NCBI GenBank assembly: GCA_004555265.1
Contig: SFIQ01000017.1
Location: forward strand, 1 to 64,000
Direction: 5' to 3'
DNA from: Ruminococcus sp.
GTDB taxonomy: Bacteria > Bacillota > Clostridia > Oscillospirales > Acutalibacteraceae
DNA length: 64,000 nt
Below, one piece after another: positions 40,189-48,581 of this stretch. The notes beneath the pieces are model-generated. The model was given only the letters and a program-made list of their open reading frames with translations. It was not told the origin of the DNA and searched no databases. Made by a program: the position numbers and the translations under genes. The number at the start of each line of letters is the position of its first letter. Position 1 is the first letter of the stretch.

Positions 40189-41505
40189 ATGTTTCAAACA
40201 TTTATCAACGCTTGGAAAATCGCCGATTTGCGCAAAAAGCTGCTGTATACGGCTTTGATCGTATTGATTTTCCGTATCGGTGCCGCGCTTCCCGTTCCGT
40301 TTGTGGACATTGCGGAAGGTTTGATTACCGATGCAAACGCCAACAACTTTATGACATATCTCAGCATGATGACCGGTGATGCGTTTAACTACGGTACGCT
40401 GTTCGCAATGTCGATTACCCCGTACATCAATGCATCCATTATCATTCAGCTGTTGACTGTCGCAATTCCGCCGCTGGAAAAGCTGGCGAAAGAGGGCGAA
40501 GAGGGCAGAAAGAAAATTTCGGCTATCACCCGCTACACGGCAATTGGTTTGGCGGCACTGCAAAGCACGGCATATTACTTCTATATCCGTGCACAGGGCT
40601 ATCTCACCGTAGCCGCCACCGGTGCAAAATACACCGGCTTCTGGGCAGTGTTCCAGGCATTGGTCATTATTCTTTGCTATACCGCGGGTGCCGCACTGTT
40701 GATGTGGCTCGGCGAGCAGATTAATGACAAGGGCATCGGCAACGGCATTTCGATTATCTTGTTTGCCGGTATCGTTTCCCGTATGCCCACCACGCTGTAT
40801 TCGCTTTACACCTATATGGATAAGGGCGGTGCGTATTTCGCGCTCATCCCGATTGCATTCATCAGCATGATTTTGATGATTGCCTACATCGTTTGGATGG
40901 ACAATGCCGAGCGCCGCATTCCCGTGCAGTATGCAAAGCGCGTGGTCGGCCGCAAAATGTACGGCGGGCAGAATACCCACATTCCGATTAAGGTCAATAT
41001 GTGCGGCGTTCTTCCCATCATCTTTGCGTCCTCCATTCTTTCCTTACCGCCGACCATTCAAATGTTTGTCACGGTAAAAGAGGGTGGCTTCTGGGAAGGC
41101 TTCTTCAAAATTTTCCAGACGGACCATTGGGCATACGCCTTGATGTATTTTGTACTGATTATCTTCTTTGCCTATTTCTATGCGGCAATTCAGTACAATC
41201 CCATTGAAATGGCAAACAACATCCGCAGAAACAGCGGTGCGATTCCGGGTATCCGTCCCGGCAAGCCCACTTCTGACTATATCACAAAGATTTTGTCAAG
41301 AATAACATTGCTTGGTGCATTGCTGATTTCGGTTGTCGCGCTGTTCCCGATTCTGTTCTCGCAGATTACCGCGCTGTTTGACAAGCAGGTCAATCTGTCC
41401 TTGGGCGGCACCTCGATCATCATTATGGTTGGTGTTGCGCTCGAAACCGTGAAACAGCTCGAAAGCCAGATGATGATGCGTCATTACAAGGGCTTCTTAG
41501 ATTAA
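40189..41505 (+). CDS. secY: Protein translocase subunit SecY
   Basis: A 438-residue membrane protein with about ten transmembrane helices that forms the SecYEG export channel. The periplasm-plug region and the cytosolic R-R-N-S-G-A-I-P-G-I-R-P-G-K-P-T loop before helix 8 are clear. GAGGTG 8 nt before ATG 40189 fixes the start over a TTG six bases earlier. It would export the signal-peptide proteins of the cohesin locus as well as the rest of the secretome. Confidence 0.97.
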   Translation: MFQTFINAWKIADLRKKLLYTALIVLIFRIGAALPVPFVDIAEGLITDANANNFMTYLSMMTGDAFNYGTLFAMSITPYINASIIIQLLTVAIPPLEKLAKEGEEGRKKISAITRYTAIGLAALQSTAYYFYIRAQGYLTVAATGAKYTGFWAVFQALVIILCYTAGAALLMWLGEQINDKGIGNGISIILFAGIVSRMPTTLYSLYTYMDKGGAYFALIPIAFISMILMIAYIVWMDNAERRIPVQYAKRVVGRKMYGGQNTHIPIKVNMCGVLPIIFASSILSLPPTIQMFVTVKEGGFWEGFFKIFQTDHWAYALMYFVLIIFFAYFYAAIQYNPIEMANNIRRNSGAIPGIRPGKPTSDYITKILSRITLLGALLISVVALFPILFSQITALFDKQVNLSLGGTSIIIMVGVALETVKQLESQMMMRHYKGFLD

Positions 41506-41523
41506 GCAAAAGGAGGAACCTTT

Positions 41524-42156
41524 ATGAACCTGATTTTACTCGGCGCGCCGGGCGCGGGCAAAGGCACACAGGCTGAAAAAATCTGTGAAAAGCTCTCTAT
41601 CCCCGCAATCTCGACGGGCAATATGCTCCGCGAAGCTATGGCAAACGGAACCGAAATGGGGCTTAAAGCGAAATCCTTTATTGATGCCGGCAAACTCGTC
41701 CCCGACGAGGTTGTCATCGGCATCATCGACGAGAGACTGAAACAGGATGACTGCAAAAACGGCTTCATCCTTGACGGTTTCCCGCGGACCATTCCGCAGG
41801 CGGAGGCGCTCGATGAAATGGGCGTTCGCATTGATAAGGTCATCGACATTGAAGTGCCGGACGAAAAAATCGCTTCGAGACTTTCGGGCAGACGCGTTTG
41901 CCTGAAATGCGGCGCGACCTATCACACCGAGTTTAAAAAGCCGAAAACAGAGGGTATCTGTGACGCTTGCGGCGATACACTCGTCCAAAGAAAGGACGAT
42001 ATGCCCGAAACCGTGCTCGACCGCTTAAAGACCTATCATGAGCAGACCGAGCCGTTGAAGGGCTACTACGAGAAGAAGGGCATTCTTCGCGTGGTGGAAG
42101 GGCAGGAGGAGGTTGCCGATACAACCGCCCTGACCTTCAAAGCATTGGAGGATTAA
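41524..42156 (+). CDS. adk: Adenylate kinase (zinc LID form)
   Basis: A 210-residue enzyme interconverting ATP, ADP and AMP. The P-loop G-A-P-G-A-G-K-G-T is at the N-terminus, D-G-F-P-R-T lies in the middle, and the LID has C-x-x-C ... C-x-x-C, the zinc-binding type common in Gram-positives. The place between secY and map is standard. Confidence 0.97.
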   Translation: MNLILLGAPGAGKGTQAEKICEKLSIPAISTGNMLREAMANGTEMGLKAKSFIDAGKLVPDEVVIGIIDERLKQDDCKNGFILDGFPRTIPQAEALDEMGVRIDKVIDIEVPDEKIASRLSGRRVCLKCGATYHTEFKKPKTEGICDACGDTLVQRKDDMPETVLDRLKTYHEQTEPLKGYYEKKGILRVVEGQEEVADTTALTFKALED

Positions 42157-42158
42157 GC

Positions 42159-42911
42159 ATGATAGTGCTGAAAACCGCCCGAGAAATCGAGCTTATCAGA
42201 AAGGCTTGTATCATTTCGGCGGAGGCATTACAGTTGGCAGGGGAAGCTGTCAAGCCGGGTGTCACCACCTATGAAATTGACAAAATCGCGTACGATTACA
42301 TCAAGAAGCAAGGCGCAGAGCCGAACTTCCTGCATTTGTACGGTTTCCCTGCCACGGCATGCATTTCCATAAATGACGAGGTCATTCACGGAATTCCGAG
42401 CAAAAAGCGTGTCATCAAAGAAGGCGACATCGTCAGCATTGACCTTGGCGCCAAGGTGGACGGTTATAACGGCGACAATGCTGCTACTTTCGCCGCAGGG
42501 AAAATTTCCGACGCGGCGAAGCGGCTGTGCGACACGACCGAGGAGAGCCTGTATAAAGGCATCGAACAGGCGGTCGCAGGCGGCAGAATCGGCGACATAG
42601 CCTCTGCGGTGCAAACGCATTGCGAGGAACGCGGCTACGGCGTTGTGCGCGAATACACAGGGCACGGCGTCGGTGCCAAACTCCACGAAGACCCCAGCGT
42701 ACCGAATTTCGGCACACCGGGACGCGGTGTGCGCCTGTTGCCGGGTATGGTGATTGCGATTGAGCCCATGATTACCGAGGGCGACAAAGCAATCCGTCAA
42801 ATGCCCGACGGTTGGACTGTAAAAACCCGTGACGGGAAGCTCGCAGCGCATTTTGAGCATACGGTTGCGATTACTGCAAACGGTCCGCAAATTCTGACAA
42901 AAATCAGATAA
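42159..42911 (+). CDS. map: Methionine aminopeptidase, type I
   Basis: A 250-residue dinuclear metallopeptidase that removes N-terminal Met. The five metal ligands fall in D-L-G-A-K-V-D-G, G-D-N-A, G-H-G-V-G-A-K-L-H-E-D-P, I-E-P-M-I-T-E and F-E-H-T-V. GGAGG is 7 nt before the ATG, and it starts 2 nt after adk. Confidence 0.96.
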   Translation: MIVLKTAREIELIRKACIISAEALQLAGEAVKPGVTTYEIDKIAYDYIKKQGAEPNFLHLYGFPATACISINDEVIHGIPSKKRVIKEGDIVSIDLGAKVDGYNGDNAATFAAGKISDAAKRLCDTTEESLYKGIEQAVAGGRIGDIASAVQTHCEERGYGVVREYTGHGVGAKLHEDPSVPNFGTPGRGVRLLPGMVIAIEPMITEGDKAIRQMPDGWTVKTRDGKLAAHFEHTVAITANGPQILTKIR

Positions 42912-42923
42912 GGGCGGTTTTGT

Positions 42924-43166
42924 ATGGAATGGGCAATCGGTACGGTTGTGTACGCCTTGTGCGGACGCGACTGCGGCAAAGCAATGTGCGTGGTCGGCAA
43001 AAGCGAAACGCGCGTGTTCGTCTGCGACGGGAAAGAGCGGAAGCTTTCAAAGCCCAAGCCCAAAAACCCGAAGCACATCAGAAAAACCGAGCACACGCTC
43101 ACAGAAGCGCAAATGCGGTCTGACCGGGCAATCAAACAAGCGTTAAAGTCTTTTTCGGAGGTTTGA
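42924..43166 (+). CDS. KOW-domain RNA-binding protein (L14e-like)
   Basis: An 80-residue basic protein beginning with a KOW-like segment (G-T-V-V-Y-A-L-C-G-R-D-C-G-K-A) followed by a Lys-rich region. Short KOW proteins occur between map and infA in many Clostridia and are thought to bind ribosomal RNA, but their job is unknown. It is followed by infA after 4 nt, so translation is coupled. Confidence 0.85.
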   Translation: MEWAIGTVVYALCGRDCGKAMCVVGKSETRVFVCDGKERKLSKPKPKNPKHIRKTEHTLTEAQMRSDRAIKQALKSFSEV

Positions 43167-43170
43167 GTTT

Positions 43171-43389
43171 ATGTCAAAGCAGGATATGATAGAAATTGAA
43201 GGTACGGTCGTTGAGGCGCTGCCGAACGCACAGTTTCAGGTGGAGCTTGAAAACGGTCACCAAATTTTAGCCCATATTTCCGGTAAGCTGCGTATGAATT
43301 TCATCCGCATTCTGCCGGGCGACAAAGTGACGGTCGAAATGTCGCCATATGACCTCACGCGCGGGCGCATAACATGGCGAACCAAATAA
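43171..43389 (+). CDS. infA: Translation initiation factor IF-1
   Basis: A 72-residue OB-fold factor that occupies the A site during initiation. I-E-G-x-V-x-E-x-L-P-N and the C-terminal P-Y-D-L-T-R-G-R-I-T-W-R are diagnostic. Its place next to rpmJ is conserved. Confidence 0.97.
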   Translation: MSKQDMIEIEGTVVEALPNAQFQVELENGHQILAHISGKLRMNFIRILPGDKVTVEMSPYDLTRGRITWRTK

Positions 43390-43433
43390 GCAACAGGTTT
43401 AGTTCTTGATTTTTAAGAAGGAGGTATTCCCAT

Positions 43434-43547
43434 ATGAAAGTCAGACCTTCTGTCAAAAAAATTTGCGAAAAGTGCAAAATTATTAAACGCAAGGGCAAAG
43501 TGATGGTCATTTGCGAAAATCCGAAGCACAAACAACGCCAGGGCTGA
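43434..43547 (+). CDS. rpmJ: 50S ribosomal protein L36 (zinc form)
   Basis: A 37-residue protein ending N-P-K-H-K-Q-R-Q-G. C11, C14, C27 and H32 make the zinc site. AAGGAGG lies upstream of the ATG. Confidence 0.97.
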   Translation: MKVRPSVKKICEKCKIIKRKGKVMVICENPKHKQRQG

Positions 43548-43566
43548 TCTCCCTGCCGCGCGCTCG

Positions 43567-43599
43567 AATATCGTTGTTAAAGATCTAAACAACGATATT
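43567..43599 (+). promoter_or_regulatory. Perfect 12-bp inverted repeat between rpmJ and rpsM
   Basis: AATATCGTTGTT (43567-43578) and AACAACGATATT (43588-43599) are exact complements around a 9-nt loop. No T run follows, so it is not an ordinary terminator. It lies in the only large gap (117 nt) in this part of the cluster and may be a processing site or a binding site for a ribosomal protein such as S4; the role is inferred. Confidence 0.5.
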
Positions 43600-43664
43600 G
43601 CGCTTTCGCAAACGGAAATTTCAATGGTAAAATTTACCGCATCATAATGGAGGTGCAAAGTTAA

Positions 43665-44033
43665 ATGGCACGTATTTCAGGTGTTGATTTACCGAGAGAC
43701 AAGAGAGTCGAAATCGGCCTCACATACATCTACGGTATCGGCAGAAAAACGGCAAGCGACATTATTGCCGCAACCGGTGTAAATCCCGACACGCGTGTAA
43801 AGGATTTGACCGAAGAAGATGTAGCAAAACTTCGTGAATACATTGAGCACAACGTTAAGGTTGAGGGTGACCTTCGCCGCGACGTCGCGTTCGACATTAA
43901 GCGCTTGATTGAAATCGGCAGCTATCGCGGAACCCGTCACAGAAAGGGTCTTCCCGTTCGCGGCCAGACTTCAAAGAACAACGCGCGTACCCGTAAAGGT
44001 CCGAAGAAGACCATCGCAAATAAGAAGAAATAA
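43665..44033 (+). CDS. rpsM: 30S ribosomal protein S13
   Basis: A 122-residue S13 of the 30S head and inter-subunit bridges. The start A-R-I-S-G-V-D-L-P and the C-terminal G-L-P-V-R-G-Q-T-x-x-N-A-R-T-R-K-G are conserved. First gene after the hairpin-containing gap, so it may start a separately regulated segment with rpsK, rpsD, rpoA and rplQ. Confidence 0.97.
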   Translation: MARISGVDLPRDKRVEIGLTYIYGIGRKTASDIIAATGVNPDTRVKDLTEEDVAKLREYIEHNVKVEGDLRRDVAFDIKRLIEIGSYRGTRHRKGLPVRGQTSKNNARTRKGPKKTIANKKK

Positions 44034-44048
44034 GGGAGGGTGTATTCA

Positions 44049-44447
44049 ATGGCTACCGCAAAAAAAGGCACGGCGACACGCCGTCGCCGTGAACGCAAAA
44101 ATATCGAAAAAGGTGCAGCACATATTCAATCCACCTTCAACAACACCATTGTCACGATTACCGATGTGCAGGGCAATGCCGTTTCGTGGGCGTCTGCCGG
44201 CGAAATGGGTTTCAGAGGCTCTAAAAAGTCTACGCCGTTCGCAGCGCAGACCGCCGCGGAAACCGCAGCGAAAATTGCAATCGACCACGGTATGAAAACG
44301 GTGGAAGTTTATGTCAAGGGCCCGGGTTCGGGGCGTGAAGCCGCAATCCGTGCGTTGCAGACCGCCGGTTTGGATGTAACGATGATTAAAGATGTTACCC
44401 CCATTCCCCACAACGGCTGCCGCCCGCCCAAGAGAAGAAGAGTGTAA
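44049..44447 (+). CDS. rpsK: 30S ribosomal protein S11
   Basis: A 132-residue S11 of the platform. It has the H-I-x-S-T-F-N-N-T-I-V-T-I and the C-terminal P-I-P-H-N-G-C-R-P-P-K-R-R-R-V end. The frame opens at a GTG 9 nt earlier that lies within the Shine-Dalgarno sequence; GGGAGGG 8 nt before ATG 44049 decides the start. Confidence 0.97.
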   Translation: MATAKKGTATRRRRERKNIEKGAAHIQSTFNNTIVTITDVQGNAVSWASAGEMGFRGSKKSTPFAAQTAAETAAKIAIDHGMKTVEVYVKGPGSGREAAIRALQTAGLDVTMIKDVTPIPHNGCRPPKRRRV

Positions 44448-44466
44448 GTTTTTGGAGGTGTAATTT

Positions 44467-45093
44467 ATGGCAAGATATACAGGTGCGGTTTGCAAGCTTT
44501 GCCGCCGTGAAGGCAAAAAGCTCTTTTTGAAGGGCGACCGTTGCTACACCGGCAAATGCGCATTTGAACGCCGCAGCTATGCGCCGGGCCAACACGGCCA
44601 GGGCCGCAAAAAGACTTCCGAATACGGGTTGCAGCTTCGTGCGAAGCAGCAGGCTCGCCGTTATTACGGGATTCAGGAAGGGCAGTTCCACAAGTATTTC
44701 CTGATGGCTGAACGCAAACAGGGTATGACCGGTGAAAACCTGCTTCGCATTTGCGAAAGCAGACTCGATAATGTCGCTTACCTTCTGGGCTGGGCTTCGT
44801 CCCGCGCAGAAGCAAGACAGCTCACCACCCACGGGCACTATCTCGTCAACGGCAAAAAGGTAGACATTCCGTCCTATCTGCTCAAAGCCGGCGATGTGGT
44901 TTCGATTCGTGAAAAGAGCCGCGACAGCGAAAAAATCAAAGCCGTGCTCGAAGCAAACGCTTCCCGTCCCGTGCCGGAATGGCTCGATAAAAACGGCGAC
45001 GATTTGACCGCAAAAATTGTCAAACTGCCCGACAGAGAGCAGATTGAAGTTCCTGTTGAAGAACATCTTATCGTTGAGTTCTATTCTAAATAA
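44467..45093 (+). CDS. rpsD: 30S ribosomal protein S4 (zinc form)
   Basis: A 208-residue S4, a primary 16S assembly protein and, in several bacteria, a repressor of its operon. Cys 9, 12, 26 and 31 form an N-terminal zinc site. The S4 RNA-binding domain (S-R-A-E-A-R-Q-L) is in the middle. In Bacillus rpsD lies elsewhere; here it is inside the alpha operon, as in many Clostridia. Confidence 0.97.
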   Translation: MARYTGAVCKLCRREGKKLFLKGDRCYTGKCAFERRSYAPGQHGQGRKKTSEYGLQLRAKQQARRYYGIQEGQFHKYFLMAERKQGMTGENLLRICESRLDNVAYLLGWASSRAEARQLTTHGHYLVNGKKVDIPSYLLKAGDVVSIREKSRDSEKIKAVLEANASRPVPEWLDKNGDDLTAKIVKLPDREQIEVPVEEHLIVEFYSK

Positions 45094-45192
45094 TCGCATC
45101 GGTGATTTTCAATCGAATTCTCGATTTATACAGGTACGAATATATGTTTTATTTCGGGCGTTTGCCCGAATCCCACGATAGGAGGGTTTTGA

Positions 45193-46143
45193 ATGATAGG
45201 AATTGATAAGCCCAGCATTGAAGCACTCGATTTGTCCGCGGACGGCACTTACGGTAAATTCACCATGGAACCGCTGGAAAGAGGCTACGGCACCACGCTC
45301 GGCAACTCCCTGCGCCGCGTGCTTTTGTCCTCTTTGCCGGGGTATGCCATTACTTCGGTGAAAATTGACGGCGTACTCCACGAATTCTCCACCGTTCCCG
45401 GTGTAAAAGAAGATGTGACCGAAATCGTTCTGAATTTGAAAGGGGTTATCCTCAAAATTCAGGGCGACGGTCCGAAAACGCTGTATGTGGAAGCCAGCGG
45501 CAAATGCGAGGTCACGGCAGGCGACATCAAAACAGATTCCGAGGTTGAAATTCTCAATCCCGACCATTTGATTGCAACGCTTTCCGAGGGTGCAACGCTC
45601 AATATGGAGCTGACCGCCGACAGAGGCCGCGGCTATGTTTCGGCGGAGCGCAACAAGCAGATGATGCAGCCCGTTATCGGCGTGATTGCAATTGACTCTA
45701 TCTACACCCCTGTGTTGAAGGTGAATTATACGGTCGAAAATACCCGTGTAGGGCAGATTACCGACTTCGACAAATTAACGCTCGAAGCTTGGACGAACGG
45801 CACCATTTCCGCTAAGGAAGCGGTTTCGCTCGGCGCCAAGATTCTCACTGAACACCTCAACCTCTTTGTTGACCTCTCCGACGAGGCGGGCAACACCGAG
45901 GTGATGGTCGTGAAAGACGACGACGGCAAAGAAAAAGCACTCGAGATGACCATTGAGGAGCTTGACCTGTCCGTGCGTTCCTTCAACTGCCTGAAACGCG
46001 CAGGCATCAACACGGTGGAAGATTTAATCAGCAAATCAGAGGAAGATATGATGAAGGTGCGCAACCTTGGCAGAAAATCGCTTGAAGAAGTGATTGCCAA
46101 GCTTGAGTCCCTGAACTTCACTCTCCGCAAAGAAGACGAATAA
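45193..46143 (+). CDS. rpoA: RNA polymerase alpha subunit
   Basis: A 316-residue alpha subunit. The N-terminal assembly domain has L-E-R-G-Y-G-T-T-L-G-N-S-L-R-R-V-L-L, and the C-terminal domain that binds UP elements has R-S-x-N-C-L-K-R-A-G-I and R-N-L-G-R-K-S. The 99-nt gap upstream holds a TTCGGGC/GCCCGAA hairpin (45153-45159 with 45164-45170) ahead of TAGGAGGG, which could tune its expression. Confidence 0.97.
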   Translation: MIGIDKPSIEALDLSADGTYGKFTMEPLERGYGTTLGNSLRRVLLSSLPGYAITSVKIDGVLHEFSTVPGVKEDVTEIVLNLKGVILKIQGDGPKTLYVEASGKCEVTAGDIKTDSEVEILNPDHLIATLSEGATLNMELTADRGRGYVSAERNKQMMQPVIGVIAIDSIYTPVLKVNYTVENTRVGQITDFDKLTLEAWTNGTISAKEAVSLGAKILTEHLNLFVDLSDEAGNTEVMVVKDDDGKEKALEMTIEELDLSVRSFNCLKRAGINTVEDLISKSEEDMMKVRNLGRKSLEEVIAKLESLNFTLRKEDE

Positions 46144-46158
46144 GAAGGAGTGATTTAG

Positions 46159-46518
46159 ATGCCCGGAACCAGAAAACTCGGCAGAACTACGGATCACCGT
46201 AAAGCAATGCTCAGAGGTATGGTTACTTATCTGTTGGAAAACGGCAAGGTGGAAACCACCGTTACCAGAGCGAAGGAAGTTCGCTCCATGGCAGAAAAGA
46301 TGATTACCATCGCTAAGGACAACACCCTGCACGCAAAGCGTCAGGTGTTCGCATATGTCACGAAAGATGATGTTGTGAAGAAACTGTTCGACGAAATCGC
46401 GCCCAAATATGCAGGCGTGAACGGCGGTTACACTCGCATCATCAAAACCGGCACTCGCCGCGGTGATGCCGCAGAAATGTGCATCATTGAATTGGTCGAG
46501 CCGAAGAAAGCGGAATAA
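46159..46518 (+). CDS. rplQ: 50S ribosomal protein L17
   Basis: A 119-residue L17. It begins (M-P-G-T)-R-K-L-G-R-T-T-D-H-R and ends with the R-x-G-D-A-A-E-M-x-I-I-E-L-V block. It is the last gene of the cluster; the ecfA-ecfT-truA-rplM-rpsI genes that often follow in Firmicutes are absent. Confidence 0.97.
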   Translation: MPGTRKLGRTTDHRKAMLRGMVTYLLENGKVETTVTRAKEVRSMAEKMITIAKDNTLHAKRQVFAYVTKDDVVKKLFDEIAPKYAGVNGGYTRIIKTGTRRGDAAEMCIIELVEPKKAE

Positions 46519-46539
46519 TCTTCGCAAAAAAACAGCAAC

Positions 46540-46571
46540 CCGCGCAAGGATTTTCTTGCGCGGTTTTTTTT
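46540..46571 (+). terminator. Terminator of the ribosomal cluster
   Basis: CCGCGCAAG (46540-46548) pairs with CTTGCGCGG (46555-46563), followed by eight T. Confidence 0.93.
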
Positions 46572-46587
46572 GCTTGCAATTCAAAAT

Positions 46588-46614
46588 CGGCGCCTTGCAA
46601 AAAGCAAGGCGCCG
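46588..46614 (-). terminator. Hairpin at the end of the convergent minus-strand gene
   Basis: CGGCGCCTTGC (46588-46598) and GCAAGGCGCCG (46604-46614) are perfect complements around AAAAA. On the minus strand it follows the zinc-ribbon gene by 24 nt and leads into ATTTTGA, so it may stop that transcript despite a weak T run. Confidence 0.6.
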
Positions 46615-46638
46615 AAAGCGTGCAGTTTTCAAAATTAC

Positions 46639-47127
46639 TTAATAGTAGTAGCCGGAATCCATTGTGGCTATGCCGAGAAAGAATAAGAAAAATACACAAA
46701 TGTACAACAAAACAAGGCTTACAATGCTGATAATACCGAGCACTTTTGCAGTTTTGTTTTTGCTGATTGCCTCTGCATAATTTCCTTTGTTGAAATCTGA
46801 TTGTGCCAAAGCACCGAAAATTGTACCAATGATACTGAACAGATTTGTAAACCCACTGAGCACCAGGAATACAATGTTGACAATCAGCCAAGTCAAAGCC
46901 GGTTTTTCCGGCGGAACACCATAGGGCTGCTGCGGCGGGTAGCCATAGGGCGGCTGTTGCGGCGCATAGCCGTAAGGCTGCTGCGGTGCGCCGTAAGGTG
47001 CCTGTTGTTGGTTGTCATACGGATTGACGGGTGGTGTTTGCGGCTGTGCCGCTTGTACGGGTGCGTTGCAGTTCGGGCAGAAAAGCGCCCCGTCTGCTAA
47101 GGCCTGCCCACAGTTTTTACAGAACAT
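46639..47127 (-). CDS. Zinc-ribbon membrane protein with CD225-like domain
   Basis: A 162-residue protein with three parts: an N-terminal zinc ribbon (C3, C6 and C17, C20 in C-x-x-C pairs), a Pro/Gln/Tyr-rich repeat linker (about 25-75, P-Y-G-x-P-Q-Q units) and a two-helix membrane domain (about 78-155) with an acidic and polar loop, as in the CD225/dispanin family. The role of such proteins is unknown; the linker suggests interactions at the membrane. It has its own promoter and probably a terminator, so it stands alone, convergent with rplQ. Confidence 0.8.
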   Translation of the reverse strand: MFCKNCGQALADGALFCPNCNAPVQAAQPQTPPVNPYDNQQQAPYGAPQQPYGYAPQQPPYGYPPQQPYGVPPEKPALTWLIVNIVFLVLSGFTNLFSIIGTIFGALAQSDFNKGNYAEAISKNKTAKVLGIISIVSLVLLYICVFFLFFLGIATMDSGYYY

Positions 47128-47156
47128 AAAATAATCCCCCTTTATTACTTATCGAC

Positions 47157-47185
47157 ATCATAGCATACAAAACAAGAAAATACAA
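47157..47185 (-). promoter_or_regulatory. Sigma-A promoter for the zinc-ribbon gene
   Basis: On the minus strand TTGTAT (47185-47180), 17-nt spacer and TATGAT (47162-47157), 30 nt from the ATG at 47127. Confidence 0.75.
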
Positions 47186-47228
47186 TCTTTTTTTAAGACG
47201 CAAAACCAATGGATTTCGCCTTGTTTTC

Positions 47229-47257
47229 TTGCATTTTGCGGATTTCCCTGTTACAAT
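47229..47257 (+). promoter_or_regulatory. Sigma-A promoter for the aldo-keto reductase gene
   Basis: TTGCAT (47229-47234), 17-nt spacer, TACAAT (47252-47257), 36 nt before the ATG at 47293. Confidence 0.8.
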
Positions 47258-47292
47258 AAAAATGAAAAAAACAGGAAGTGAGGCAGTTTACT

Positions 47293-48294
47293 ATGGCCTA
47301 TCAAGCAAGTAGCAATCGGTATGATACCATGCAATACAATCGTTGCGGGGCAAGCGGGTTGAAGCTCCCGAAGGTCTCTTTGGGGCTGTGGCACAATTTC
47401 GGCTGTACGGGCGATTTTCAAAATATGAAAGAAATGCTGTTTTGTGCCTTTGACAACGGCATTACGCATTTTGATTTGGCGAACAATTACGGCCCCGAGC
47501 CGGGCGATGCCGAACGGAACTTCGGTAAAATTTTAGCGTCGGATTTAAAGCCCTACCGCGACGAGCTGATCATCAGCACCAAGGCGGGGTATACCATGTG
47601 GGACGGCCCTTACGGCGACTTCGGCAGTCGCAAGTACCTGCTTGCATCCTTAGACCAAAGCCTTATGCGTTTAGGGCTTGACTATGTGGATATTTTCTAT
47701 CACCACCGTATGGATAAAGAAACGCCGTTGGAGGAGAGCATGGGCGCGCTTGCTACTGCTGTGCACAGCGGCAAGGCGCTGTATGCGGGGCTTTCCAACT
47801 ATGATGGGGAGACCATGCAGCGCGCGGCGGCAATTTTAACCGAATTGCACTGCCCGTTTGTCATCAATCAAAACCGCTATTCGATTTTGGACCGTACCAT
47901 TGAGCAAAACGGCTTGAAAGACGCGCTGAAACCCACGGGGAAAGGGTTGATTACATTTAGCCCGCTTGCCCAAGGGCTGTTGACCAATCGGTATTTGAAC
48001 GGCATTCCGCAAGACAGCCGTATCGTGACCGACGGTCGGTTTTTAAAAGCGGCGCGCTTAACACCCGCGTTGCTTTCGCAGCTGCACGCCTTAAATGCGC
48101 TTGCCGCTGAACGCGGGCAAACCTTGGCGCAAATGGCGCTTTGCTGGGTGATGAAAGACAGCGATGTGACAAGCGTTTTGGTCGGCGCGTCGCGCAAAGA
48201 GCAAATTTTAGACAACCTCGGCATTGTAAATGCCGCGCCGCTGTCGGCAGAGGAGCTTGCCGAAATCGACCGCATTACCGCCTGCGGCGCATAA
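47293..48294 (+). CDS. Aldo-keto reductase (YghZ / glyceraldehyde 3-phosphate reductase-like)
   Basis: A 333-residue NADPH-dependent TIM-barrel reductase. F-D-L-A-N-N-Y-G-P-E-P-G has the catalytic Asp and Tyr, S-T-K-A-G-Y the catalytic Lys, and Y-H-H-R the His. The sequence as a whole fits the YghZ group, which detoxifies aldehydes such as methylglyoxal and reduces L-glyceraldehyde 3-phosphate; the substrate here is inferred. A GTG at 47278 is in frame, but it falls in the Shine-Dalgarno sequence (GTGAGG), so ATG 47293 is chosen. Single gene with its own promoter. Confidence 0.9.
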   Translation: MAYQASSNRYDTMQYNRCGASGLKLPKVSLGLWHNFGCTGDFQNMKEMLFCAFDNGITHFDLANNYGPEPGDAERNFGKILASDLKPYRDELIISTKAGYTMWDGPYGDFGSRKYLLASLDQSLMRLGLDYVDIFYHHRMDKETPLEESMGALATAVHSGKALYAGLSNYDGETMQRAAAILTELHCPFVINQNRYSILDRTIEQNGLKDALKPTGKGLITFSPLAQGLLTNRYLNGIPQDSRIVTDGRFLKAARLTPALLSQLHALNALAAERGQTLAQMALCWVMKDSDVTSVLVGASRKEQILDNLGIVNAAPLSAEELAEIDRITACGA

Positions 48295-48301
48295 GTGCAC
48301 C

Positions 48302-48330
48302 TTGCAGTTACACAGGGCTTGTGCTACAAT
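48302..48330 (+). promoter_or_regulatory. Sigma-A promoter for the small membrane protein and rlmD
   Basis: TTGCAG (48302-48307), 17-nt spacer, TACAAT (48325-48330), starting 8 nt after the reductase stop and 48 nt before the next ATG. Confidence 0.75.
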
Positions 48331-48377
48331 GGGCACAGAAAATCTTTGCCGTTTCCGGGCAAAAAAGGAAGAGCAAA

Positions 48378-48581
48378 ATGGATTTTGTCGCTGTATTTTC
48401 GTTCTTTTCGGAGAATGTTGAACTGACCGCACAACAGCGCCTGGCAGAGCTTATCTGCGTAACGGTGCTGTTTGTGTTGCTTGCGGCGGCGGTCGCAGCT
48501 TTGCTCACGCGCAAAATCAAAAAATACCGCGCCGAACAGACAAAACAAACGGAGAAAACCGATGGCGATACAGAAAAATGA
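48378..48581 (+). CDS. Small single-pass membrane protein, unknown function
   Basis: A 67-residue protein with one hydrophobic helix (about 24-44) and a basic then acidic C-terminal tail, probably cytoplasmic. AAGGAAG precedes the ATG. I do not recognise a family. Its last 20 nt overlap rlmD, so it may mainly serve translational coupling, or act as a small membrane partner of an unknown complex. Confidence 0.6.
   Translation: MDFVAVFSFFSENVELTAQQRLAELICVTVLFVLLAAAVAALLTRKIKKYRAEQTKQTEKTDGDTEK

Noticed and set aside
46588..46614. Attenuator or riboswitch between rplQ and the zinc-ribbon gene
   Set aside because: The perfect hairpin lies at the 3' ends of two convergent genes, where a terminator is the simpler reading.
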